A stretch of 64,000 nucleotides of DNA from BOKV01 sp049289295 (lineage in GTDB: Bacteria; Pseudomonadota; Alphaproteobacteria; Rhizobiales; Rhizobiaceae): NCBI GenBank assembly GCA_049289295.1, contig JBATLL010000124.1:1-64000 (forward strand). The letters run 5' to 3'. Shown here one piece after another: positions 43,363 through 52,827 of the stretch. The notes under the pieces are model-generated. The model did not search any database. It worked only from the letters and a program-made list of their open reading frames with translations, and was not told the origin of the DNA. The position numbers and the translations under genes are program-made. Within the stretch, counting starts at the first letter, position 1. Each line of letters starts with the position of its first letter.

Positions 43363-44075
43363 GCTGCGCCCGCGCCGTCTTCAGCTTCGCCCTGCAATCC
43401 GCGACGGCGAAATGCGCCGATGATCTGCGCCATGATCGCCACTGCGATTTCCGCCGGGCTCGATGCACCGATATCAAGCCCGATGGGCGCCGCAATCTTC
43501 CCGATATCACCGCTTTCAATTCCAAGGGCCACCAGACGCTCGACACGCTTCGCATGTGTCTTGCGGCTTCCAAGCGCGCCAACATAGAAGCACTTGTTGC
43601 GCAGGGCTTCCGCCAGCGGAAAATCGTCGATCTTGGGATCATGCGTGACGGCGGCAAGTGCTGTGTAGCGATCAAGCGGCCTATCCTTGAGAACCGCGTC
43701 CGGCCACTCGGCAAACAGTCTCACGCCCTCGAAACGCTCCGCAGTCGCAAACGCCGTGCGCGGGTCGATGATTTCAAGATCGAAGCCAGACACCCGCGCA
43801 ATCTGCGCCAGCGCCTGGGTGATGTGAACCGCACCAATAGCCACGATCCGCGGCGGTGGCACATGCACATTGAGGAACATCTGGCGTCCGCCGATCTCGA
43901 CCGTGCCGGATTTGCCGGACAGGAACGCCCTGCCGATTGCCTCGCCCAGTTCGCCCGCGACCGTATCCCCTTCCAGAACGACCCTGTCCCGGCCATCGCC
44001 CAGGTCAGTGAGGAGGATGACGGCCTGCCGTTTGCGACGCGCGGCGTTGACCTTCTTGAGGTTCAGCGGATCCAT
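43359..44075 (-). CDS. XdhC Rossmann-domain protein
   Basis: A 238-residue protein with the C-terminal XdhC domain. The Rossmann-like segment (about 75-215) has RIVAIGAVHITQALAQIA, VTHDPKIDDFPL and YVGALGSRKTHAKRVERL (each given in part or whole within limits). XdhC binds molybdenum cofactor and helps its sulfuration and insertion into xanthine dehydrogenase-type enzymes. It begins at the base next to the stop of the separate XdhC N-terminal gene. Confidence 0.85.
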   Translation of the reverse strand: MDPLNLKKVNAARRKRQAVILLTDLGDGRDRVVLEGDTVAGELGEAIGRAFLSGKSGTVEIGGRQMFLNVHVPPPRIVAIGAVHITQALAQIARVSGFDLEIIDPRTAFATAERFEGVRLFAEWPDAVLKDRPLDRYTALAAVTHDPKIDDFPLAEALRNKCFYVGALGSRKTHAKRVERLVALGIESGDIGKIAAPIGLDIGASSPAEIAVAIMAQIIGAFRRRGLQGEAEDGAGAA

Positions 44076-44417
44076 TCAGCCGACCCTCTCGACATAGACC
44101 CTGATCCGCCCGCCGCACGAAAGACCCACGCGCCAGGCCGTTTCGTCGGCAACACCAAATTCCAGCATGCGCGGCTCCCCATTCGCCAGCACTTCCATTG
44201 CTTCGGAAATCACCGCGCCTTCCACACACCCACCGGAGACCGATCCTTCGAAACTGCCTTCCTCGTCAATGACGAGATGCGAGCCGACCGGCCGGGGTGC
44301 TGAACCCCAGGTTTCGACCACCGTGGCAACCGCGACCTCACGTCCGGCCTTCATCCAGCTTTCGGCTGTTGCCAGTTCATCAAGTCCCGTCGTTTCGTTT
44401 GCCATGCTCATCTCCAT
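44076..44417 (-). CDS. XdhC/CoxI N-terminal domain protein
   Basis: A 113-residue protein with the XdhC/CoxI N-terminal domain. VATVVETWGSAPRPVGSHLV and GGCVEGAV are hallmark motifs, and the Cys in GLSCGGRIRV is the second conserved one. It is split from the Rossmann half, which is the next gene. The ATG at 44417 overlaps the coxE-like stop (TGATG), giving translational coupling; an ATG at 44405 is another option. Confidence 0.85.
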   Translation of the reverse strand: MEMSMANETTGLDELATAESWMKAGREVAVATVVETWGSAPRPVGSHLVIDEEGSFEGSVSGGCVEGAVISEAMEVLANGEPRMLEFGVADETAWRVGLSCGGRIRVYVERVG

Positions 44418-45679
44418 CAGGCCGCCACCTTGCGCAGCCAGTCCTTGGGATCCACCCGCCTGTTGCCCGATCTGGTCAGCGCCTGGCAAAGATCGGCGAG
44501 CGCTTCCAGCGAATGCACCGCACGAAACTCGTCCACATGCGGCAGCATCGCCCTGATGCCGCGCGCACGCGCCTCGAACCCATCGAAGCGCAGCAGCGGA
44601 TTGAGCCAGATCAGCCGCCTGCAGGAGCGATGCAGCCGATCCATCTCCTGCGCCAGGATATCATCTCCATCGCGTTCCAGGCCATCCGTAATCAAGAGGA
44701 CGATGGCGCCTTGCGAAAGGACACGCCGCGACCACCGCCTGTTGAATTCGTGCAGGGTGGTGCCAATGCGCGTGCCGCCCGACCAGTCCTCCACCGCAGC
44801 ACTGCATTCCGCCAGTGCTTCATCGGGATCCTTGCGCCGCAACGGCCTTGTCACATTGGTCAGCCGCGTGCCGAACAGGAAGGTGTGCACGCGCCGCCGC
44901 TTCTCGGTAATCGCATGCAGGAAATGCAGGAATATCCGCGAATACTGGCTCATCGAACCGGATATGTCAGCAAGAATGACCAGAGGTGGATGCACCTGGC
45001 GATGCTGGCGATAGCGCGGCAGGATCAGATCGCCGCCGGTGCGCAGGCTCGTCGAAAGTGTCTTGCGAGGATCAATGATCGCTGGCCTGCCGACAGGTTC
45101 GAAGCGCCGCACTCTGACCGCGTCCATCGGCAGCACGAGATCGGCCATCGCCCTGCGCGCCAACCCGATTTCGAGCGCAGTCATCTGCGCAAAATCCTTC
45201 TTGTGCAGCACCTCGCGCTCCGAAGCACTCAGGGTCGCATCGATCTCGATCTCCGGGCGTTCAACCTGCTTGTTCGATTCACGACCCGAAAACAGGGACT
45301 GCGAAACGCGCGACTCCGCTGCCCGCTTTTCCGCAGGCTGCGCCGTGGGATTTGCAACGGGCGAGAACATCTGCAGCATTTTCTCGACCAGTTCGCGCGA
45401 ACGCCAGAACAGACGAAAGGCCTCGTCGAACACCGGATGGTCCTCGCGCCGGTTCACGAGCACACAATGCAATGTCCAGTAGAAATCGTCGCGGTCGCTG
45501 ATGCCAGCAGCGTGAACTGCTTTCACTGCGTCAATGGCAGCAGCCGGACCAACACGCATGCCAGCGCCGCGCAGCGTGCGGGCAAAATAAAGGACATTGT
45601 CGGACAGCCGCCCCTCTTCCCTCGCCCGCTCAACCGGTTTTGCATTGCTGTTGGGAACAGGCCCGCGTTCATCCTTCAT
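44417..45679 (-). CDS. CoxE-like VWA-domain protein
   Basis: A 420-residue cytosolic protein. The N-terminal part (about 25-100) is helical and matches CoxE (FARTLRGAGMRVGPAAAIDA). The C-terminal VWA domain (about 210-400) has VILADISGSMSQYSR, the MIDAS motif DxSxS. CoxE works with the MoxR ATPase CoxD to mature the Mo-Cu site of CO dehydrogenase, and homologues serve other hydroxylases. It lies 12 bp after the CoxD-like gene. Confidence 0.88.
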   Translation of the reverse strand: MKDERGPVPNSNAKPVERAREEGRLSDNVLYFARTLRGAGMRVGPAAAIDAVKAVHAAGISDRDDFYWTLHCVLVNRREDHPVFDEAFRLFWRSRELVEKMLQMFSPVANPTAQPAEKRAAESRVSQSLFSGRESNKQVERPEIEIDATLSASEREVLHKKDFAQMTALEIGLARRAMADLVLPMDAVRVRRFEPVGRPAIIDPRKTLSTSLRTGGDLILPRYRQHRQVHPPLVILADISGSMSQYSRIFLHFLHAITEKRRRVHTFLFGTRLTNVTRPLRRKDPDEALAECSAAVEDWSGGTRIGTTLHEFNRRWSRRVLSQGAIVLLITDGLERDGDDILAQEMDRLHRSCRRLIWLNPLLRFDGFEARARGIRAMLPHVDEFRAVHSLEALADLCQALTRSGNRRVDPKDWLRKVAA

Positions 45680-45691
45680 GACAAAAGCGCC

Positions 45692-46663
45692 TCACGCCAT
45701 CCCGGCGGCTTCGCGCCTCAGTTCCGCCTTTACCTCATCGAGGACAGCCCGCCCTTCACTGGAAGCTATCCGGGCAATATCGTCCTGATATTTGAGCAGC
45801 ACGCCAATCGTGTCCGACACGGTCTGTGGATCAAGCGCCAGCTTGTCGAGTTCGATCAGTGCCGATGCCCAATCGAGCGTTTCGGCAACACCGGGATTCT
45901 TGAACAGGTCCATGGTCCGCAGCTTCTGCACATAGGCAACGATTTCGCGCGATAGCGCACTGCTCAGTCCCGGTGTCCGGGACCGCAGGATCGCCATTTC
46001 GCGTTCGGCGTCCGGATAGTCCACCCAGTGATAAAGACAGCGCCGCTTCAGCGCATCGTGTATCTCGCGGGTCCGGTTGGTCGTGATGATGACGATGGGT
46101 GGCTCTGCCGCCTGGATGGTGCCGAGTTCGGGGATCGTCACCTGGAAGTCGGACAGGATTTCCAGCAGGAATGCCTCGAAAGCCTCATCGGTGCGATCAA
46201 GCTCATCGATCAGCAGCACTGGTGCAGCACCCGGCTCGCCTTCCAGTGCCTGCAGGAGCGGACGCCGGATCAGGAACCGGTCCGAATAGACGCCCTTCTG
46301 CAGTTCCAGCCGATCTGCTTCGCCACCCCTTGCCGCACCTGAAGCTTCCCGCATCCGTATCTCGACCATTTGCGCGGGATAGTTCCATTCATAGACAGCC
46401 GAATTGACATCCAGACCCTCATAGCATTGCAGCCGAATGAGTTTGCGTCCAAGTGTGGCAGCCAACACTTTCGCGATCTCGGTCTTGCCGACACCAGCCT
46501 CACCCTCAAGAAAAAGCGGCCGACCCATTTTCAGGCTGAGATAGAGAACGGTCGCCAGCGCGCGATCCGCCACGTAGCCAGCGCTCCCCAGCAGCTCAAG
46601 CGTCTCGTCAATGCTCTGCGGAAGCTTTGCGCTGGAAGATTGCGGTGCCCTGGATTTTGCCAT
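45692..46663 (-). CDS. CoxD-like MoxR AAA+ ATPase
   Basis: A 323-residue AAA+ protein. Walker A is GEAGVGKTE (56-64 region), Walker B VLLIDELDRTDEAF and sensor 1 IVIITTNRTREIHDA. YEGLDVNSAVYEWNYP identifies the CoxD branch of MoxR ATPases. It uses ATP to remodel molybdenum hydroxylases during metal-sulfur cofactor assembly, together with the VWA protein downstream. A flavin reductase gene lies 35 bp upstream on the same strand. Confidence 0.9.
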   Translation of the reverse strand: MAKSRAPQSSSAKLPQSIDETLELLGSAGYVADRALATVLYLSLKMGRPLFLEGEAGVGKTEIAKVLAATLGRKLIRLQCYEGLDVNSAVYEWNYPAQMVEIRMREASGAARGGEADRLELQKGVYSDRFLIRRPLLQALEGEPGAAPVLLIDELDRTDEAFEAFLLEILSDFQVTIPELGTIQAAEPPIVIITTNRTREIHDALKRRCLYHWVDYPDAEREMAILRSRTPGLSSALSREIVAYVQKLRTMDLFKNPGVAETLDWASALIELDKLALDPQTVSDTIGVLLKYQDDIARIASSEGRAVLDEVKAELRREAAGMA

Positions 46664-46698
46664 TGATGGTTTTCCTGACGGTATGATTGCCTGCCAGC

Positions 46699-47247
46699 CT
46701 ACAATTCCCGGTATCCGCGGTCCATATAGACCAACGCTGTTTCATCCACCGGTTTGGCAACGGCCACGACCCTGGCAAGGATCATCCAGTGTGTCTCCAC
46801 CGGCCTGAATTCGACAATACGACAATCAAGCGCGGTACGCGCACCCAGCAGAACCGGGGCACCAGTGACCAGTGACTGCCATTGCGCAGCAGCAAACCGT
46901 TTGTCCATCGCCAGGTGATCCTCACCCGCAAAGATGCGCGACAGTTCAATCTGAGACGCGCACAGCGTGTTCAGCGCCAGATTGCCATTTTCCCTGAACC
47001 AGAGATTTTCATCCCGGTTGCGGTTGAGGCACACCACGATTGTCGCTGGCGAATCCGAAACGGACATTGCGGCTGCAACCGTCACGCCACGTCGCCCGGC
47101 TGAGCCATCGGTCGTCGCAATATTGACCGCACCAGCCAGATGGGCCATCGCATCGCGATAGATGCCCGGTGTCACGGTTTCAACGGATTTGGCTTTTTCC
47201 AGCACGCTTACTCGCTTTCGCAATGGTTCGGCACAATGCGCGACCAC
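46699..47247 (-). CDS. Flavin reductase-family protein
   Basis: A 182-residue FMN protein of the split-barrel flavin reductase family. GVTVAAAMSVSDSPATIVVCLNR (given in part) is the flavin-binding block and FALNTL-like LALNTLCASQ follows. It would reduce free FMN/FAD with NAD(P)H. The start is unsure: GTG at 47205 with GAG nearby is an alternative to the ATG at 47247. It heads the minus-strand maturation operon, divergent from the liv genes. Confidence 0.82.
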   Translation of the reverse strand: MVAHCAEPLRKRVSVLEKAKSVETVTPGIYRDAMAHLAGAVNIATTDGSAGRRGVTVAAAMSVSDSPATIVVCLNRNRDENLWFRENGNLALNTLCASQIELSRIFAGEDHLAMDKRFAAAQWQSLVTGAPVLLGARTALDCRIVEFRPVETHWMILARVVAVAKPVDETALVYMDRGYREL

Positions 47248-47414
47248 AGCCTTTGAGCATAAATGCGGCGCTCGATAAACCGGTTTGAGGCTGCAAGGCC
47301 TACAAATCGGTGGTCGGTGGGCAAAAGCGATTGCAGGCCCGACCCATGATTGTTAGGAATTGCGTAGAGGCGGGAAACGCCCGACTGGGGAATGACTGGA
47401 AAAGACGGGGAAAC

Positions 47415-48230
47415 ATGGCTCCAATCGTCGAGGTGCGATCTGTTACGAAACGCTTTGGAGCATTTGAAGCAGTCCGTGATTGCACGCTCAATGTCGAAAG
47501 CGGCTCGATCACCGGCCTGATCGGCCCGAACGGTGCTGGCAAGTCCACCCTGTTCAACATGGTGGCAGGCAATTTTCCCCCGACCAGCGGCAATATCATC
47601 CTCGATGGCCAGGACATTACCGGCAAGCCCGCCCACGAACTGTTCGAGCGCGGTCTCCTCAGGACATTCCAGATCGCGCATGAATTTTCCAACATGAGCG
47701 TCATTGAAAACCTCATGATGGTTCCCGACGGCCAGTCCGGCGAAAATCTGGTCTCGGCCTGGTTCAGCCCCGCGCGTGTTGCACGCGAGGAAGCCGAGGT
47801 CATGCGCAAGGCCGACGAAGTCATCGACTTCCTCAAGATCCGGCGCGTTCGCAACGAACTTGCGGGCAATCTTTCCGGTGGGCAGAAAAAACTGCTCGAA
47901 CTTGGTCGCACGATGATGGTCGATGCCAAGGTTGTCCTGCTCGACGAGATCGCGGCAGGCGTCAACAAGACGCTGCTCCTTGATCTGGCCGAGAACATCA
48001 AGCGCATGAACCGGGAACTGGGCTACACCTTCTTCGTCATCGAGCATGACATGGATTTCATCGCGGACCTTTGCGACCCGGTGATCGTCATGGCCAGCGG
48101 GTCCGTCATGACCCAGGGCCATATCGAGGAAATCAAGAAGGACGAGCGCGTCATCGAGGCCTATTTCGGCGGCTCGCCTGCCGGGCATGCCACAACCAGG
48201 AAAACGGCAAGCGGAGCATCTGCCTCATGA
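47415..48230 (+). CDS. livG: Branched-chain amino acid ABC transporter ATPase LivG
   Basis: A 271-residue ABC ATPase. Walker A is GPNGAGKST, the signature NLSGGQKKLLELG, Walker B VVLLDEIAAGV and the H-loop FVIEHDMDFI. The length and the extended helical insert fit LivG. It energises uptake of branched-chain or other hydrophobic amino acids. The ATG at 47415 follows GGGGAA. It overlaps livF by four bases. Confidence 0.93.
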   Translation: MAPIVEVRSVTKRFGAFEAVRDCTLNVESGSITGLIGPNGAGKSTLFNMVAGNFPPTSGNIILDGQDITGKPAHELFERGLLRTFQIAHEFSNMSVIENLMMVPDGQSGENLVSAWFSPARVAREEAEVMRKADEVIDFLKIRRVRNELAGNLSGGQKKLLELGRTMMVDAKVVLLDEIAAGVNKTLLLDLAENIKRMNRELGYTFFVIEHDMDFIADLCDPVIVMASGSVMTQGHIEEIKKDERVIEAYFGGSPAGHATTRKTASGASAS

Positions 48231-48931
48231 GTTTCGTCAACATCAGCAAGCTTGTTGGCGGTTATGGCCAGATGACCATTCTTCACGGGGTCGACCTGCA
48301 ACTGGAAAAGGGTGAGATCGGCGTCATTGCCGGGCCCAACGGCGCAGGAAAATCGACGCTTCTCAAGGCCATGTTTGGCCTGGTGCGCATAACCGGCGGC
48401 TCCATGCAGATCGACGGCAGGGAATTGACGGGAACCGCACCGGAAAAGATGTGCACCCACCGCATCGCCTATGTCCCGCAGGAATACAACATCTTCCCAA
48501 CCCTCTCCGTGCACGAGAACCTGGAGATGGGGGCCTATTCGCGGCGCGACGACTTCTCCGCCCTGCTCGATCATGTCTACACGATCTTCCCCCCGCTAGC
48601 CGACAAGCGTAACCAGCCTGCAGGAGAACTGTCGGGCGGGCAGCGCCAGATGGTCGCCGTCGGGCGCGCCCTGATGATCGAGCCGCAATTGCTGCTGCTT
48701 GACGAACCGACTGCCGGCCTTTCGCCGATGTTCATGAGCGAGATTTTCGATCGTGTACTTGCCGTCAATGCCGAAGGTGTCACCGTCCTCATGGTGGAGC
48801 AGAACGCCAAGCAGGCACTGGCGATCGCCCACAAGGGTTTCATTCTCGCCAATGGCACCAACTCCTTCACCGACACCGGCAAGGCGCTCCTGGCCAATCC
48901 GGAAGTCGCGCGCAGTTTCCTGGGAGGATAG
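48227..48931 (+). CDS. livF: Branched-chain amino acid ABC transporter ATPase LivF
   Basis: A 234-residue ABC ATPase with GPNGAGKST, VPQEYNIFPTLSVHENL (Q-loop), ELSGGQRQMVAVGRAL and LLLLDEPTAGLSP. The short form is typical of LivF, partner of LivG. Its ATG overlaps the livG stop (ATGA). livH follows after 41 bp. Confidence 0.94.
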   Translation: MSFVNISKLVGGYGQMTILHGVDLQLEKGEIGVIAGPNGAGKSTLLKAMFGLVRITGGSMQIDGRELTGTAPEKMCTHRIAYVPQEYNIFPTLSVHENLEMGAYSRRDDFSALLDHVYTIFPPLADKRNQPAGELSGGQRQMVAVGRALMIEPQLLLLDEPTAGLSPMFMSEIFDRVLAVNAEGVTVLMVEQNAKQALAIAHKGFILANGTNSFTDTGKALLANPEVARSFLGG

Positions 48932-48972
48932 ACGGTTGCTGACTCAAAATATCAACGGAGCCTTGTAATCAA

Positions 48973-49971
48973 TTGGAAGCACTGGTTTTCTTCCTCAACA
49001 AGGCAGTCTTCGCCGGGCTCGTGATCGGATCGATCTACGCTCTTGGCGCGATTGGCGTCACATTGGTTTTCGGCATTCTGCGCTTCGCCCATTTCGCCCA
49101 TGGCGACATCATGACATTCGGCGCTTTTGCCACGCTGGTGCTTGCTGGCCTTCTTTCGGCAGCAGGCGTGACTTCGCCCATTCCTCTCGTCCTGCTGACG
49201 ATGCCCGTGGCCATGGTCCTCACGGCCCTTTTTGCCATCGGCCTCGACAAGCTGTTCTACAAGCCGCTTCGAGAGCGCAATGCCACCACGATGATCATCG
49301 TCATCACCTCGCTTGGCGTTACGCTCATCATCCAGGGTGTGCTTCGCCTCTTTGCCGGCGTTGGCACGCGCAACATGTTCTTCGACCAGCCCAAGGACAT
49401 TTATCGCATCCCCTTCCCCGGTTCCCAGCGCGGACTTACGCTGACAGAACCCCAGATCATCCTGTTCGCCGTCATGATCGTCGCGGTAATCGCGCTGCAC
49501 TATTTCCTCACCCGGTCCAGGCTCGGCAAGGCAATGCGCGCGGTTTCCGACAATCCCGACCTTGCCAGAGTGACCGGCATCAACCTCAATCATGTGGTGA
49601 TCGCCACCTGGGTGATAGGCGGAGGCCTTGCCTGTGCCGCAGGCAGCCTGCTGTCGATGGATGTGATCCTCAAGCCTGACCTTTCCTACAATCTGCTGCT
49701 GCCGATCTTCGCCGCAACGATTGTCGGCGGCATCGGCCAGCCCTACGGCGCGGTCGCCGGCGGTTTCCTGGTTGGCTTTTCCGAGACGCTCGCCATCTTC
49801 AACTGGTCGATCCTGCTTCGCCCGTTGAACAACTGGCTGCCTGAAGCGCTGCAATTGCCAAACGACCTGGCGCTGGTGCCAACCGAATACAAGCTGATGG
49901 TGCCATTCATCATCCTGATCATCGTGCTCGTCTATCGCCCGACCGGCATCTTCAAGGGGAGAGTGTTGTGA
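48973..49971 (+). CDS. livH: Branched-chain amino acid ABC transporter permease LivH
   Basis: A 332-residue permease with about eight membrane helices. IGSIYALGAIGVTLVFGILRFAHFAHGDI (given in part as LGAIGVTLVFGILRFAHFA) is the LivH signature and IVGGIGQPYGAVAGG the EAA-like coupling loop. It starts with TTG; CGGAG lies about 12 bases upstream. Its stop overlaps the GTG of livM. Confidence 0.93.
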   Translation: MEALVFFLNKAVFAGLVIGSIYALGAIGVTLVFGILRFAHFAHGDIMTFGAFATLVLAGLLSAAGVTSPIPLVLLTMPVAMVLTALFAIGLDKLFYKPLRERNATTMIIVITSLGVTLIIQGVLRLFAGVGTRNMFFDQPKDIYRIPFPGSQRGLTLTEPQIILFAVMIVAVIALHYFLTRSRLGKAMRAVSDNPDLARVTGINLNHVVIATWVIGGGLACAAGSLLSMDVILKPDLSYNLLLPIFAATIVGGIGQPYGAVAGGFLVGFSETLAIFNWSILLRPLNNWLPEALQLPNDLALVPTEYKLMVPFIILIIVLVYRPTGIFKGRVL

Positions 49972-51251
49972 GCAGTTCGACCAAAAACGCCTTTCCGCGC
50001 GAACTTCTTGCCTTCGCCCTGCTGCTCGCCATCATCGCTGGCGTCTACGCCCTGCAAGGCGCGGTCTATTCCACCCGCATGCTGGTCGAAGCCGCCTGCT
50101 ACGCGATCATTGCGCTAGGCCTCAATATCCAGTGGGGCTATGCGGGGATGTTCAATGTCGGCCTGATGGGCTTCATTGCCGCCGGGGCTGCCATCTCGAC
50201 AATCCTCACCGTCCCGACCAACCCGGACTTCTGGAATTCGCAGGGTCCAGGCATGATGCTGGGCCTGGTGGTACGTCTCGTGCTGGGCGGCCTGCTCATT
50301 TTCCTTGCAAACCGCTCCGACAAGCTGCTCGGCGTCTCATCCACGGTGAAGGGAATCCTCATCGCAATAGCGCTCGCCATGGCCTGGATCATGGTGACAA
50401 CGGCAACAACGGACCTGGCAACGGAAGTCGAGAGCAAGGCTGTCTGGATGGGCGGTCTCGGTCTGCCGGTTTATTTAGGCTGGATCGCGGCAGCCATCCT
50501 GGCCGGACTCATCGCCTGGTTCGTGGGCAAGGTCTGCCTGGGCCTGCGATCCGATTATCTGGCCATTGCCACGCTCGGCTTTGCCGAAATCATCAAGATC
50601 TTTCTCAAGAATGCAGACTGGCTCACCAAGGGCACATTGACCGTTTCGCCCCTTCCCTGGCCGGTGGGCCGTCCCGAAGATGGCGAATTCCTCCTGGCGC
50701 GCTCGCTCTACCTGAGCATTGTCGCTGCCGTTGCCATCGTCATCTATCTCGCCCTTCAGCGCGCTTACCATTCGCCCTGGGGGCGCATGATGCGCTCGAT
50801 CCGCGACAATGAGGAAGCGGCAGAAGCGATGGGCAAGAACGTCAACCGTCGCAGGCTTGAGATTTTCATTCTCGGCTCAGCCCTTGTTGGCCTTGGTGGC
50901 GCAATCCTCATTCATTTTACTGGCGTTTTCGATCCAAGCGGCTTCATCCCCCTCAACCATACATTCCTGGTCTGGGTGATGGTCATCCTTGGCGGTTCCG
51001 GCAACAATCGCGGAGCGATATTCGGCGCGCTCATCGTCTACATCGTCTGGGTAATGTCAGCCCCGGCTTCCACCTGGCTTTTTGACCAGTTGCGGACTTA
51101 TGGCGATGCCTGGTTCGGATGGCAGGCACCGACAGACCTCGACAGCCGCGCCTTGCAGATGCGTGTATTTGTTATTGGTCTGGCGATCGTAATCGTGCTT
51201 CGTATCGCACCGCAGGGCGCCCTGCCCGAGCGCATTTCGCACAAGAAGTGA
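49968..51251 (+). CDS. livM: Branched-chain amino acid ABC transporter permease LivM
   Basis: A 427-residue permease with about ten helices. GLNIQWGYAGMFNVGLMGF near the start and VILGGSGNNRGAIFGA near the end are LivM marks. RSIRDNEEAAEAMGKNV is the coupling loop. Residues about 85-180 hold an extra helical stretch, making it longer than a typical LivM. It starts with GTG inside the livH stop (GTGA). Confidence 0.92.
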   Translation: MSSSTKNAFPRELLAFALLLAIIAGVYALQGAVYSTRMLVEAACYAIIALGLNIQWGYAGMFNVGLMGFIAAGAAISTILTVPTNPDFWNSQGPGMMLGLVVRLVLGGLLIFLANRSDKLLGVSSTVKGILIAIALAMAWIMVTTATTDLATEVESKAVWMGGLGLPVYLGWIAAAILAGLIAWFVGKVCLGLRSDYLAIATLGFAEIIKIFLKNADWLTKGTLTVSPLPWPVGRPEDGEFLLARSLYLSIVAAVAIVIYLALQRAYHSPWGRMMRSIRDNEEAAEAMGKNVNRRRLEIFILGSALVGLGGAILIHFTGVFDPSGFIPLNHTFLVWVMVILGGSGNNRGAIFGALIVYIVWVMSAPASTWLFDQLRTYGDAWFGWQAPTDLDSRALQMRVFVIGLAIVIVLRIAPQGALPERISHKK

Positions 51252-51325
51252 TGGATCCGGCACACGACAGACAATGACCTTGCCTGCGGCGATCTCGCAA
51301 ACCGGTATTGATCAATCAGCAAAAG

Positions 51326-51356
51326 AAAAAGCCCGGGCCGAAGCCCGGGCTTTCAT
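51326..51356. terminator. Bidirectional terminator between livM and livK
   Basis: GCCCGGGC-CGAA-GCCCGGGC forms an eight-pair stem with a tetraloop, flanked by A-rich DNA on the left and T on the right. Read on the minus strand a clear TTTTTC follows, so it best ends livK. Confidence 0.85.
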
Positions 51357-51380
51357 TGTTTGTCCCAAATTGGGAAAGGC

Positions 51381-52589
51381 TTACTCAGCCATGCCGATTT
51401 CGACGACCTTGCCGTCACGCACTTCGGTTTCCACGAAGACGGAGGATACGTCACCGGCTGCGTCGAACTCCAGGCTGCCGGTTGCACCTTCATAGTTGAT
51501 GTCCTTGCCGGCCTTGATGGCTTCGACAGCCTTGGCCCATTCACCTGGCAGGATCACTTCGCCCGGTGCGGAGGCAACGCCGCGCAGTTCCTTGGCAATG
51601 GCAGCACGGTCGGTCGAACCGGCCTTTTCGATAGCCAGTGCGATAACAAATGCTGAGTCATATGCATTCGGAACGAACGGGCCATCAAGCTTGATGCCTG
51701 CTTCCTTGGCGAGGTTGTTGAAGCTGGTCGCACCAGGAACTTCGGGTACGCCAGGCTTGGTCAGCACGAACTTGCCGTCAATCTGCGCACCGAGATCGGC
51801 TGCAAGCTTGTCCGAAACGTTGCCGTCTGCCGAGAAGAACATGTTGAAATCGCCTGATTCAACACCCTGGCGCACGATCGTGCCGCCTGAACCATCGGCA
51901 TAACCGATCACGACCAGGTCCGTGGCACCACTGGCGGCCAATGCACCGAGTTCTGAACGATAGTCTGCCTTGCCGTCTTCATGTGCCTGGCTGATCGCGA
52001 CAGTGCCGCCTTCCTTGGGGAAAGCCGCGTTGAGCGAATCGGCTAGGCCCTTGCCGTAATCGTTGTTCACATAGGTGATCGCGATGTTGGAGACACCACG
52101 CTTCTTGATCACGCGGGCAAGAACTTCACCCTGATAGGCATCGGATGTAGCCGTGCGAAACAGAAGGTCCTTGTCTTCCAGCGTGGTGATTGCTGGCGAA
52201 GTAGCTGATGGCGATACCATCACTACGCCACCTGGAATGGCGGCATTGTTGGCAGCAGCAATGGTCGCACCGGAGCAAAGCGCTCCAATGATTGCCACTA
52301 CCTTGTCGACATTGACTTCACGGTCAGCTGCATCGGCGGCCTTGGTGGCATCGGCGCAGGTCGTGTCGCCAAGAACCAGCACGGCATTGTTGCCACCCAG
52401 CAGTCCACCCTGCGCGTTGATGTGCGTCAGTGCCAGCTGTGCGCCGTCAATGATCGGCGGTACAAGGCTTTCGATCGGTCCGGTGATACCACCGAGAAAT
52501 CCGATCTTGATATCCTCCGCTGCAGCAGGCCCTGCAAGCAGGCTAGCCGCTACGCTGGCGGCCAGCACCAGCTTCAACTTGGCAATCAT
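51381..52589 (-). CDS. livK: Periplasmic amino acid-binding protein (LivK-like)
   Basis: A 402-residue type I periplasmic binding protein. Signal peptide about 1-24 (cleavage near AAA-E). KIGFLGGITGPIESLVPP begins the fold and VNNDYGKGLADS the second lobe. It should deliver a branched-chain or related amino acid to LivHM. The ATG at 52589 has GGGAG ten bases upstream; a GTG at 52595 is also possible. It converges with livM, so the importer and its receptor are on opposite strands. Confidence 0.9.
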   Translation of the reverse strand: MIAKLKLVLAASVAASLLAGPAAAEDIKIGFLGGITGPIESLVPPIIDGAQLALTHINAQGGLLGGNNAVLVLGDTTCADATKAADAADREVNVDKVVAIIGALCSGATIAAANNAAIPGGVVMVSPSATSPAITTLEDKDLLFRTATSDAYQGEVLARVIKKRGVSNIAITYVNNDYGKGLADSLNAAFPKEGGTVAISQAHEDGKADYRSELGALAASGATDLVVIGYADGSGGTIVRQGVESGDFNMFFSADGNVSDKLAADLGAQIDGKFVLTKPGVPEVPGATSFNNLAKEAGIKLDGPFVPNAYDSAFVIALAIEKAGSTDRAAIAKELRGVASAPGEVILPGEWAKAVEAIKAGKDINYEGATGSLEFDAAGDVSSVFVETEVRDGKVVEIGMAE

Positions 52590-52827
52590 GTTCACTTTTC
52601 TCCCGTTTATTATCTTATCCCGACCTTCATGGCCGATCTGAACGCGTCAGGGGTTGCCCAATGACGGTTGAAATCAATTCTGGCGACTTGTAAGCCCACT
52701 GTAAAGGGGAAGGCTGGTTGCGAACAGCAAATGCCCTGCTTAAGGTCAACGCGAATGGTTTCCGGGACAGACTGACAAACATGACAAGCAGGAAGCAGGC
52801 CCAGTCGATCAGCGGGAGTGAGAGGTG

